NCBI GenBank assembly: GCA_001600175.1
Contig: BCJC01000005.1
Coordinates: 414,471 to 478,470, forward strand
DNA length: 64,000 bases
Source of the DNA: Erythrobasidium yunnanense
Taxonomy: Eukaryota > Basidiomycota > Cystobasidiomycetes > Erythrobasidiales > Erythrobasidiaceae
Direction: 5' to 3'
Position 1 is the first letter of the stretch, and each line of letters opens with the position of its first letter. The notes below the pieces were generated by a model. It was not told the DNA's origin. It saw only the letters and a list, made by a program, of their open reading frames with translations, and ran no database searches. The position numbers and the translations under genes are program-made. Shown here one piece after another: positions 9,470 through 19,713 of this stretch.

Positions 9470-12066
9470 ATGAAGCCATACTGGTCGCCCTCGCCAAAGG
9501 ACCTCGAAGAATCACAGATCACCAGGTTCCGGCGCTTTGCGAACAATCGCCATGGCTTGGATCTGCGAGACTACTGGGACCTCTGGAAATGGAGCGTCGG
9601 CACGCCTGAAGATATGAACGACTTCTGGACGGCTGTGTGGGATTCCACGCAAATTTTAGGGGAGAAAGGCACCTCTCCAGTATGTCTCGAGAGAGCACGA
9701 CATACGTATGATTTACTGAAAGCTTCGTTGTTCAAGTTATTCAATGCAAAACTTCCAATGCATGAAACACACAAGTTCTTCAACCCTACGACGCGAGTGA
9801 ATTGGGCCGAAAACATCCTTCTTGGACACCCTATGGCGCGTCGAAAAGACCGTGTCGCAATCTATGCTTGTAATGAAGCAAACCCAGCTATCGAATCACG
9901 CTCTGCCAGAGTCGCAGATATGCTCATTCGCACGCTTACTTGGGACGAGCTTTACCTCGAAGTCGCAAAAGCTCAAAGAGGACTCATTGAGCTCGGCATC
10001 AAGCCCGGCGATAGAGTAGCTGCCATTACATCTAACAATGCTGGTGAGTTGTGTGTTCCGTCCCCTCATTTCGTTTACTAAAGTTAGGGCTACAGAGGCG
10101 ATAATCATGCTGCTCGCGACATCCGCCTTAGGTGGTGTATGGAGTTCTGTTTCTCCGGAGCTGGGTGCAGCTGCCATTCTGGACCGCTTCGATCAAGTAT
10201 GTTTGTATCGGAGAAGGCCCACACAGCAAGCTGAACTTTCCGTGATTTCCAGCTCAGGCCGAAGATCATGCTTAGCGTAGACAAGTACCGCGCTGCAGGA
10301 CGCGTATGCGATGTCACGGATAACTTACAGGCTTTGATACCGAAACTCAAAACCGTGGAAGCGATAGTAATGGTCGGACAACTCAACAAGAGCCGACACT
10401 GTGACACTCCACCCTCCTTTCAAGGTGTCAAAGTGCTACAATGGACGGACCTTGTCAGAAAGCCAGCAGAATCTGCAACGTTCAGGCGTGGGCCCGCCAA
10501 CGCACCGTTGTGGGTACTCTTCTCTAGCGGCACAAGTACGGTTCACACGACATGGTTTTTATACGCCGTACTGACGATGCCGTGCTAGCCGGCAAGCCCA
10601 AAGCCATTATACATTCTCATCTGGGCATGCTTCTGGCGATCAAGACAGCTGCTCCCTTACACGGCAACTTGCAGGTCGGTGATGTGCAGCTACAGCTCAG
10701 CACTTGGTCTTGGATGATGGCAAATCACATGACAAACCATTTGAGCTGTGGGATCACGCTCGTCCTGTACGATGGCAGCTTCCTTTTTCCTCGACAGGAC
10801 ACAATGTTTGACCTGGTAGAAGCTTTCAAGTCAGTCATTCGACATGTACGAGGACAGAACGCTTACAGAAGCTTTTGCGCAGAGTTACCTACTTCTCGCT
10901 GTCGCCCAGATATCTGCAGCTTCTAGCTCAAGCAGGCATGAAGCCGAACGTCACGCACAATCTCAGCTCTCTCAAGTCAATCTATAGCGCTGGCTCGCCT
11001 CTGACAGAAGATATGTACGCATACGTGAAGAAGCACATCAAGTTCCTGTTCATTAATAACGGATCAGGCGAGTCAATCTGGAGTAGCGATAAGTACATGG
11101 CCCTGAAGCAAATATACCTACAGGAGGGACGGATGTCTGCGCAGGACTCGTGGGCGCCTGTCCGACGCTTCCGATCTATCCTGGCGTTATACAAGTGCCA
11201 TTTTTAGGATGCGCAGTAGCAGCATTCGACGACGATGGAAATAAGGTAGACGTTGGCGAAGGAGAGCTGGTGATAACAAAGCCTATGCCTATGATGCCGC
11301 TCGGTTTCTTAGGCGATCCAGACCGAAGTCGTTTGCGAGATACCTACTTCAACCACTATCGGGACAAGACTATATGGTATCATGCCGATCATAGTACGTT
11401 CCCCTTAATGCACGACTAGAGATGGAAGCTTACGCCTGCTCCTGTAGTTGCCATCGATGAGAGGGGAGGTATTACCATGAAGGGCCGTAGCGACGGAGTA
11501 CTAAACCCACAAGGAGTAAGGTTCGGAAGCGCCGAGATCTACGCAATCGTCGATACTATGAGAGAGGAGTAAGTCTGCGGATAATCAGGATCTCACGGCT
11601 AGCTGATGGGTCCTCCCGCAGCGTCGATGATTGTATCGCTGTCGGGCAGAAGATCGCTGGCGATGAAAGAGTGTAGGCCTTTTCGTTCTCTTTAGCCATC
11701 CTCGGCTGACTAGATATATGTATCAGTGTGCTGTTCGTCAAGCCAGCGGACAATAAGGCGCTGTCGAGCGAGCTCGTCAACAAGATCAAGCACGCAATAA
11801 CGACGAATCTCTCGCGGAGACACGTCCCAGCGGTATTCATCGAATGTTCTGGTGGGTAGGCTGTCTTGCTAGCTACGGCTTTCACTGACAGAATATCTGT
11901 AGATATTCCGTACACTACGAATGGCAAACGTGTGGAAGTGGCTGTCAAGAAGTTGATCAATGGACAGCCGATCGAGAAGATCAATAGCAGTGGGATGGCC
12001 AATCCTGAGAGCTTGAAGTTTTTTATCAACCATCCCGACTTGCACATGTCGAAAGCGAAGCTATAG
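9470..12066 (+). CDS. AACS: Acetoacetyl-CoA synthetase (acetoacetate-CoA ligase)
   Basis: ANL-superfamily ligase that converts acetoacetate, ATP and CoA to acetoacetyl-CoA in the cytosol. Visible landmarks in order: N-terminal ACAS-like region [52 protein letters not shown], the AMP-binding loop [15 protein letters not shown] (spliced), [38 protein letters not shown] (spliced), [14 protein letters not shown], and the C-terminal [19 protein letters not shown] with its conserved lysine. At least eight short introns interrupt it. The one at 11068-11123 has a GC donor; without it the gene appears to hit a stop. Position inside the aromatic cluster and a shared GTGGGG site suggest it salvages acetoacetate released by ring cleavage, which is an inference. 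It could also serve general ketone or leucine metabolism. Confidence 0.92.
11068..11123 (+). other. GC-AG intron in acetoacetyl-CoA synthetase
   Basis: Donor GCGAGT and acceptor CTACAG, 56 bases. The join restores [12 protein letters not shown], the family's conserved segment. Confidence 0.8.
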
Positions 12067-12195
12067 CCGACTTGTGTATCCTACTGAGATATAGTACAGT
12101 CGCATTTCTCACGGTGATATGTATGAGCACCGTTGTGCATTATCGTACTACAACACCCTAGTACACTAAACACTACACGCCTGCTATGAGATTGA

Positions 12196-14115
12196 CTAGA
12201 GAGCACCCAGCTCTCGACCCAGCTCCTTCACTAGGTTTGAAGCCTCGGTACTCGCACAATGCCCGAACACATAGAAGTCCGGCCGGATCAAGACCGCCTG
12301 GCCGACTTGCATCTCTTCCGCAAACCAGCTAGCGTATTCTCCAGTCAAGTCTTGTTCAGCTGTCATCGAGATGCATTTGCCTTGCAGCTTGTTGACGAAG
12401 AAGTCGCGAGCCTCTGCATTCAAAGACGCCTCGCTGAAGTCTGGCTGCATCGATAAAAGTATCCAGCCATGCCCGAAGACTTCGTCAAAGAGAGCACCCT
12501 TCGAGTCGTTCTTGCCTGCAACGATGCGTTGCAGCGAAAGCCGTCCTGCTGCGGGCTGAGAGGTGAGGGTGCCCGGTCGGCCCAAAGGAGGATCGTAACC
12601 ATTTGCAGGTGCTGAGCATGGAATCAGCTCGCTGTAATTGAGATATAGACAAAGGACGTACGATCGTCTCGGAGAGCCTTGTGAATTTGTAGAGCTTTGA
12701 CAGGGTCTGTCTCACAAATGACTTCGCCTAGTCGGATGCAGTGTTTCTGGAGAACAGCTTGAGCAAGAGTAGACCTAAAGCTTAGTAGTCAGACTCACAG
12801 TCAACTTGCGGACATGATCGAGCCTTTCGTTCTGATAGCTGGCTAACAGCTTCTCGTTCTTGGCCAGACCCTTCAGCAGCAGAGGAAGCCGCCAGCCTAG
12901 AGCTGCTGCATCGCGAAAGCCGGAGTTCAAGCCTTGACCGATGAATGGAGGCATCAAGTGGAGAGCATCACCCGCTGAAATGTACATATGCGTTAGACGC
13001 AGGGATACGAGGGAACCGTGAACAAACTTACCTAGAATTACGCGTCCTTTGTAGAACTCGTTAGCCCAGCGTGCTTGGAAGGTATACAGTACTTTCCGCT
13101 CGATATAGCAATTATCTGGTGTGAAACCCCACTCTTTGAGCATCGCCCAAGCTTGGTCTTCCGCCAGAATAGCCTCCTTCTCTTCATTGGGTAGTCTCAT
13201 GAACTCAAATCGCTTACGACCTCTTCCACCGAATACGCACGTCGTAGGACGCTTTGGATCGCAGATCTGAGCACAGCCGACCTTCCTGACTTTAGGCGGC
13301 ACGTAACCATTCTTGACAATCTGCATACATAGTAGGCCCTCAGATGAAGGTTCTCCGGGGTAAGTGTGAATGCATACCAGATCCAGGATGAGCCAGTCGT
13401 TCTGAAAGTTCAGATCGGTGTATGTGATCTCGGATAGGCTGCGGACCTTCGAGTTGGCCCCGTCGCACCCAATAACGTAGGATGTCCGTATATCCAGTGG
13501 CTCCCCTTGCGCTTCTTCACATCCTTTGCCTTTGAAGGGTATGAATCTGGCAAGGACTGAGTCTGAACTCTGTTCGAGCTCCTGCAGGGCTATTACAGAC
13601 ATATGATCAGCTAGCTTAGAACGGAGGAGCTGATCCAACGCACCGAAACCGCGAATCAGGGGAATTCCTCGATTGAGGACGGTCTTCTCCAGCAGGCCTT
13701 CCAGCTCAGGCTGGGAGAAGCCCATAGCGAAAGGGTATCCAGATCGACTAGGCAGCTCCCAGAATAGATCCACAATGACTGCCCGAAAGCATCAAGTCGC
13801 GTCAGAATCGGCATTCAAGCGTAAGACAGACAAGGAATACTACTCACGTTTCAGATCTGCATCGCGCCAGACAAAGTTGGTTCCATCTTGTCCACCTTTG
13901 CCAACGATTGTTTCGAGGACCTCGTCTACTAGTTGCGAAAGTCCGACAGACCCCATCAAGCGTCGAGACTCGTGATCGAATGCGACGGCTCGCGGAAGAG
14001 GATACAGTGCCTTCTGTCGCTCTACGATAGCAACATCGACACCATTGCGCTGAAGGAGGAGCGCCAGGAATAGGCCGACAGGTCCAGCTCCGACCACGAC
14101 AACTTGATGGTCCAT
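12196..14115 (-). CDS. FAD-dependent aromatic hydroxylase (MhpA/phenol hydroxylase-like)
   Basis: Class A flavoprotein monooxygenase expected to hydroxylate a phenolic ring using NAD(P)H and O2. The start at 14115 gives VVVVGAGPVGLFLALLLQRNG (GxGxxG dinucleotide fold) followed by VAIVERQ. Further on are SYVIGCDGANSKVR (the DG motif) and GDALHLMPPFIGQGLNSGFRDA (the second FAD motif, GD). The C-terminus (GWILLSMQPDF to FYVFGHCASTEASNLVKELG) resembles the thioredoxin-like tail of MhpA and phenol hydroxylases. It is about 550-600 residues, the usual size, with several introns and no frame break seen. It is divergently transcribed from the extradiol dioxygenase across 209 bases, an arrangement that fits consecutive reactions: hydroxylation to an ortho-diol or triol, then ring cleavage. 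The exact substrate is unknown. Confidence 0.88.
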
Positions 14116-14324
14116 GCTCTGGTGCGCTAGAGGACAAATGAGATGGATACCAGCAAGCCCTCGCAGTGCAGTGAGCACCAATCCACCTCCAAGGAAGAGA
14201 GAAGTGGGGCTGGCCTGCCCGGGCTCCTAAAGCCGAAGGCCTGGCTTCCGTCTATGCTGAACCTCCGTACGCTGCTCCTCTCTTCGGTTCTCTTCGTTCA
14301 TCCAAGTACTAAAGGGAAATCAAG
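14116..14324. promoter_or_regulatory. Divergent promoter hydroxylase / dioxygenase with GTGGGG site
   Basis: 209 bases between two start codons. GTGGGG lies at 14204-14209 on the plus strand, in the context GTGGGGCTGGC. Confidence 0.5.
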
Positions 14325-15554
14325 ATGGGCGGCTCCATTCGACTCGTCAAGCTGGCGCATATGCGTTATCGTCATGCCGACATTGAAGGCCACGAACGAT
14401 TCCTCATCGACTTTGGGCTTGAGCGTGTGCACACTGAAGGCAAGAAACGATGGTACGCTGGCACTGGGCCTGATCCGTATGTCTACGTTGCGGAAGAGGT
14501 GAGACCGTCCGACGTCGACCGGCATCTCGAAAGTGCCGAATGTACTGATGCCAGATTCGCCAGGGCGACACCAGCGAGTTTCTAGGAGGTAGCTTCCTCG
14601 TAGAAAGCAAGGCCGACCTCGAGAAAGCAGCTGCGACTATCCCGGGAGCTTCAGCAGTTGGCGAATTGGATGGCCCAGCTGGCGGCTTCATCGTTACTTT
14701 CAAGGACCCAGACAACATTCCATGCAACCTCGTCTGGGGTTTGGGTGCTAAACCTCCCAAGGCTGAGACTGTCCCTACTATGAACTTCCCGGTTGAGAAG
14801 CCCCGAAAGGGCGAGTTCAGAAGGTCAGCTTCCGTCCCAAGCAGCTCCACAGACCTTCATACTGATGCATAATGAGCGTTCAGATTCGAGCAGAAGCCAT
14901 CGCCGGTCTTCAAGCTGGGACACTATGGCTTGTTGATCAGCGACTTCAAGCGCACCTTCGACTTTTTCAGCCAGCACTTCAACCTTAAGGCAACAGACAT
15001 CCTCACTGCTCCCGATGACTCTCACGTCGCTGCTTTCATGCATATCGATCGCGAGGAAGAGTGGGTTGACCATCATACCTTCTTTTTCTCGGCAAATACC
15101 AAGCGCTTCGGCCCTCATCACTGCTCATTCGAGGTGGACAATCCAGATATTCAAGCTATTGGCCACGATGTGAGCGATAATGTTTGCTAGGCCTAGGACT
15201 ATACTGATCGTAAAATTTACAGTGGCTCAAGAGCAAAGGCTATAAGCCTTCGTGGGGAGTCGGCAGGCACATCCTTGGCTCTCAAGTCTTTGACTACTGG
15301 TATATGCCAGATGGCTTCATGATCGAGCACTATTCAGACGGTGAGTGGGGATTACAGAGACGCTCTACAATACGCTCATGCCTGTCTAGGCGATCTGGTT
15401 AACTGCCATAACGATACATCGTACCTCCCCGCTTCAGACGAAGCTTTGGCTATATGGGGGCCAGCAGTCCGTAAGTGTACATGTTCCTCCCTATTTCGCT
15501 CGGCAGGCTAATGCGTGGGTGCTTGGGTGCTTAGCTGAAGGCTTTATGGACTAA
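14325..15554 (+). CDS. Extradiol ring-cleavage dioxygenase, VOC (glyoxalase) superfamily
   Basis: Predicted Fe(II)-dependent meta-cleavage enzyme like catechol 2,3-dioxygenase; fungal relatives are sometimes labelled trihydroxytoluene oxygenases. It has two VOC modules. The N-terminal one starts VKLAHMRYRHADIEGHERFL and includes GGFIVTFKDPDNIPCNLVW. The C-terminal one starts FKLGHYGLLISDFKRTFDFF. Candidate metal ligands are the His in GPHHCSFEVDN, the His in GRHILGSQVFDYW and the Glu in GFMIEHYSDGD, matching the His-His-Glu triad of the family. It is about 340 residues over six or so exons with all frames joining. The last intron leaves a tiny exon encoding EGFMD. Extradiol cleavage is much less common in fungi than intradiol cleavage. 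It pairs with the FAD hydroxylase across a shared promoter. Confidence 0.88.
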
Positions 15555-15919
15555 GACTGTGGGGCTCGACGGCCAATAGGGAACAGGAGGGTGGTTCTAT
15601 ATACTTAGTGATGGTGCTGTAATTGAGTGATAGTGCTGTTCTTGATATAAGAGGTTTCCCGTACACCTTGAATGCAAAGTGAAGATAAACAGACTTGGTC
15701 TTTGCGTCAAATGAAGTCTTTGTCTTTGCGTCAAGTGAACCACCCTCCGTCAGAACTGACGAGAGCATTTCAGGAAACGACCAATATCAGGCCTTTCAGA
15801 CTAAATACTTGATCCACTATCGTGACTTTGACATATACACCGCAGACTAAGATTCAAGTTCATCGTATACCAAAACTTTACTGCTCACTGCCAGCAAGTT
15901 ACTTCCTCTTCTTGACGGT
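15555..15919. other. Convergent intergenic region with inverted repeat
   Basis: This 365-base gap lies between two convergent genes. It contains a 12-base inverted repeat (15586-15597 and 15737-15748) and a short direct repeat of GTCTTTGCGTCAARTGAA at 15698 and 15722. There is no open frame with family resemblance. Confidence 0.6.
15586..15748. repeat. 163-base segment with perfect 12-base terminal inverted repeats
   Basis: GGAGGGTGGTTC at the left end and its exact complement GAACCACCCTCC at the right end. No target-site duplication is visible in the flanks, so a MITE origin is only a possibility. It could equally be part of a bidirectional terminator. Confidence 0.4.
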
Positions 15920-17886
15920 TCAATGCTTCCATCTGAACGCGGGATGCTTCCAGTCCAAATCCTGCACCTCTTTGGTACTCAAGCCTTGGAGCTCGGCCGC
16001 AACATCTCGCTGTGCTCTTTTCTTGTTGTCAGCGATTTGCCAAACCAGAAGGACCGAGCCGACCGCGCTGATAGTGATGGCTGAAGCGAGATTAAGCCCG
16101 TTTCCAATGCTGTGAAGAAGCGTCAAGTGAGTGAAGGTGAACGCGACAGAGCTATTGCCGAACTCACTGGAAGCCTGGTCCATCTTTGGGCAGGTATGTC
16201 CAAGTGGAGACGAGCGCGCCGACACTTCCCATCATGACGTTCATTCCGATACCGGCACTGCGTGCAGTATCTGACAGGACGTTTACTGCAACGCAAGCAT
16301 TGCACAGGGCGCCATATGAGAAGGCGCCTGCAGTCAGAACGAAAAGACCGCCATATCTGATTCTAGCTTGAGTAGGGTTCGTTGCCAGGAACATGATATA
16401 GCCAACAGCTACAGGAAGACCAAGAGCGATGATGAACAGCATCCTTCGGTCGAGCTTCCAGCTGGACCAGCAGATAATAAGCACGCCGGCTGCACCTACG
16501 ATGTATGGAGGCTGGGAAGGCTTCAGCCGAGCTCGAGCAGATGCTTAAGCCAGACTTACCACAGTGAGTAGCTGTTGGCGAACAACTGTAGCGGTAGGGA
16601 AGATGGTTCTGACGATGGTAGGAGCAAAAAAGGCGATGCCAGCAGCGGTGATATTGTTGAGCAGGAAGATGAAGCCGATAGTGAGCGTCTGCGAGCAAGC
16701 TGTGAGTGTCGGAACAGTGTGCAAAGCAGGATGCCGCGCTTACATTTGGGCTGAGAATGCCACGCTTAATCTTAGGTACGTCCATCTTGTCGAGAACTTC
16801 GGTGGAGCCGACATTTTCAGACTTGACTCTAGCGATAGCGATGGCTTTCTCCTCCGCTGTGAGCCAGCGTGCAGTTTCAGGTCGGTCCGTGAGAATGAAG
16901 TATGCGATTATGCCAATGACAGTGGTGATAATGCCTTCAATCAAGAAGATCATCTCCCAGGTTCGCACAGAGCCGATGCTTCTGATTCTCAAGATACCAC
17001 TGGTGGGCATGCATCAGATCAGACTGGTCTTGTACCAGTAAGTGGAAGCTTACCTGGCTAGCAAGCCACCGAATGCGCCTGCCAAAGGCGCTGTCACGAC
17101 TATTGTGGTAGTAGTCAGTCACAACTCAAGACCGTCTCGGTAACAGAGACAACATACTGTAAAGAGACAGTCGGAAAGCCAACTCGGCCTTTCTGTACCA
17201 TCTTGAGAGATAGTATGCAATGCCTGGGAGAAGGCCTGGTAATCGCAGTCAGCACTAGCTAGTCAAAGTCGAAAGACTGTACCTACCCGCTTCGAAAATA
17301 CCTAACAGGAAGCGCACGGCATTGGCTTCTGCCTTGTTCTTCACGAAAGCGAACGCGATCGTGAGAATGCCGAAGCAGATGGTACAGAAGGGTAGCCATT
17401 TGCCTGGACCGAAGTACTTGCAAGCGATATTGGAGGGGATCTCAAACAGGATGTACGATATGTAAAAGATGGATAGAAGGGCGTTGTAGTCGTATCCCTT
17501 AAGCTGCATATACCGACATATCAGCAAAGGTCTTTCACACGGACAATAGCACGCCTACACCCAGATCCTTCTCGATCCCAGCGAGTCGTGCGTTCCCGAT
17601 GTTCGTGCGGTCAATGACTGTTCGTGTTTGACATCAGTCGAGGGCTCGGCTTTAAGAGCCACAGGGTTTGCTAACAGCAAAACAGGTACAGTGCTGCCAC
17701 AATAGGCACGATATTGAAGTCTATCTTGCGTCTGATGCGTGCTTCGACAGCTGGGTCGAAGTGCGTGAGGGTCTGGCCATACTGGTCGGTCGCAGCTTGG
17801 CCTCGCTTCGAGTAGTCTGTGACACCACCGTCTTCGAGATGTGCAATGTCTGTCTTCTCGACTGGTTCAGGCGAGTAGGATGCCAT
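15920..17886 (-). CDS. MFS anion:cation symporter (Dal5/allantoate permease-like)
   Basis: Plasma-membrane transporter of the ACS subfamily, known in fungi for uptake of organic anions such as allantoate, nicotinate and aromatic acids. The N-terminus DPAVEARIRRKIDFNIVPIVAALYLFC is the typical entry into segment 1. Further exons carry YNALLSIFYISYILFEIPSNIACKYFGPGKWLPFCTICFGI, the family's segment 2-3 signature, then RFLLGIFEAG. After the central loop come YIMFLATNPTQARIRYGGLFVLTAGAF and NVLSDTARSAGIGMNVMMGSVGALVSTW. The cytosolic tail ends KEVQDLDWKHPAFRWKH. There are about nine exons. It is divergent from the decarboxylase gene, so it is the likely uptake system for the cluster's acid substrate. 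Confidence 0.88.
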
Positions 17887-18178
17887 GACCGAGTGTTCCT
17901 GTCAAGATGGCCTTAGAAGAAGAGGTACGCCGTGGATCCCAGAGCGATGCCGACAGAACCGCCTTGCTGGGTGTATAGGCCCCACTCTCTCCTCATTGTC
18001 CTTGGCCGTTTTCTGCTTGGGGTGAGGGAAGATAGAGTGCGGAGATTGGCCTTACTGTTCAGCCGGAGAAGTGGGAATCCGTGAGCGGAGGAGGAGACGG
18101 CCTGAGCAGAGTTAATGCGAGTGTAGTGGTCCATCATCTAGAGACAGGCTTGATGGCAGCCATCCATTCAAGCGAATC
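17887..18178. promoter_or_regulatory. Divergent promoter symporter / decarboxylase with GTGGGG site
   Basis: This 292-base gap lies between divergent start codons. CCCCAC at 17980-17985 is GTGGGG on the minus strand, in the context GTGGGGCCTAT. Confidence 0.5.
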
Positions 18179-19444
18179 ATGTTTCCAGATCGCATAGACG
18201 TCCATTCGCACTTCCTGCCCGACTTCTATCGAGATGCATTGCACGAGAATGGTCACGGAAATCCAGATGGCATGCCTGCAGTTCCAGTCAGTCAATGGAG
18301 GATCAGTAGCATAAGAACGAAAGCTGAGATTTGGGTCGACGGCTCTCGCGATAGGAATGGTCTGTCGAAGCGCATCTGGAGGTCAAAGCGGCTGTAGGCA
18401 TCAAGAAGTCGTATCTCAGCATCAGCAGGTGAAGCTCGATAGCTTGAAGATATCGTCAGAGCAGGGGAGACTGATTGTTTGGCCTATTTTCGACAGTCCT
18501 GGAACACATCTCGTTCAGGGGAATCACGACAGCGCACGCAAGCTCGCGCGACGATGCAACGAACATGCTGCGAAAGTCAAGGCGCAGTATCCCGACAAGT
18601 TTGGCTACTGGGCTTCGCTTCCGCTGCCTGATGTCGAAGGCAGCTTGGAGGAGCTGGCTTACGCGTTCGACCATCTGAACGCTGACGGTAATATGGATCT
18701 TCATCTCCTGAGAATCACTGTGCTGAAACAGGTATGGCTTGTCCTCAGGCATCGTTCTCGAAACCAACGCTCATGGCGTATATCTCGGGTCAGCGCTGGA
18801 TCCTGTGTTCAACGAGCTCAACAAGCGTAAAGCTATCGTCTTTCTCCATCCTACCACTCCCTGCATGATGCATCAAGGCAAGAGCCAGAAGATCGCGCCG
18901 CTTTCCCAGTATCCAGCTCCGATGATGGAGTTTCTGTTCGACACGTACGTACAGTCTAGACACACGCTGAGATGCGTCAGATGCTAAGGAAGAGCTTTAT
19001 TACAGGTCTCGAGCTGTCATCAACATGTTCTTGTCCGGCGTAATCACCCGCTGTCCCAATATCACCTTCATTATCCCACATTGTGGAGGTACTCTGGCAC
19101 CTCTCATTGACCGCGTAGCAGCCTTTGCTAGTCTGGTCCCTGGAGCAGGCATCGATCCTTCCATTAACGCTGCCTTCATATATGACAGGCTGAAGAAGCA
19201 GTTCTTCTTCGACATGGCTGGCATTTCATGGCCCAATCAAGCGAAGATGCTGGCACCTTACGTTGGAACAGACCAACTGCTGTACGGAAGTGACTATCCT
19301 TTCACATCTGCCAAAGCAGTAGTTATGTTAGCCAAGGTGATGGATAAGGGAATGGAGGAGCATTGGCCAGACGAGGAGATCAGGCGAGATGTCTACGTGC
19401 GCAATGCCGAGCGTCTGTTGTTGAGAGCAGCAGCTAAGCAGTAA
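18179..19444 (+). CDS. Amidohydrolase-2 family decarboxylase (ACMSD / 6-methylsalicylate decarboxylase-like)
   Basis: Metal-dependent non-oxidative decarboxylase family acting on hydroxybenzoates (gamma-resorcylate, 6-methylsalicylate, orsellinate and similar). The start gives RIDVHSHFLPDFYRDAL with the HxH metal-binding motif. Spliced exons read GMPAVPEWSVEAHLEVKAAVGIKKSYLSISSPGTHLV, FGYWASLPLPDVEGSLEELAYAFD, IVFLHPTTPCM, the metal-binding/catalytic His in TFIIPHCGGTLAPLIDR, and the conserved Asp in LLYGSDYPFTSAKAV. It is about 350 residues with four introns and no frame break. It shares its promoter with an organic-anion symporter, consistent with uptake followed by decarboxylation as first steps of the pathway. 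Hydrolase activity on another ring substrate cannot be excluded. Confidence 0.87.
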
Positions 19445-19713
19445 TAGCGCTTCAGCTAAACTTGCCCCGCGAAAGGATGTCATGTGGGTGTGGACTGCCC
19501 AGGCTGTTCTGGATTGGTGGTGATACGTACCAGGACAATGTCAGCAACCTCCGGTAGTGCGCTGTACACGTCTGTCAGCTTGCGGATTGTCAATAGACTG
19601 TACAGAACGCGATTGTTGCTAATAATACGAGTAGGAAGGCTACAAGAGTGTAGAGCTACAGTACGCTGACTTTGACTTTCCTGACGAGCTAAGGATATAT
19701 GCCGTCGTGTAGG

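Noticed and set aside
11041-11207. Premature stop inside acetoacetyl-CoA synthetase
   Set aside because: Disappears when the GC-AG intron at 11068-11123 is removed.
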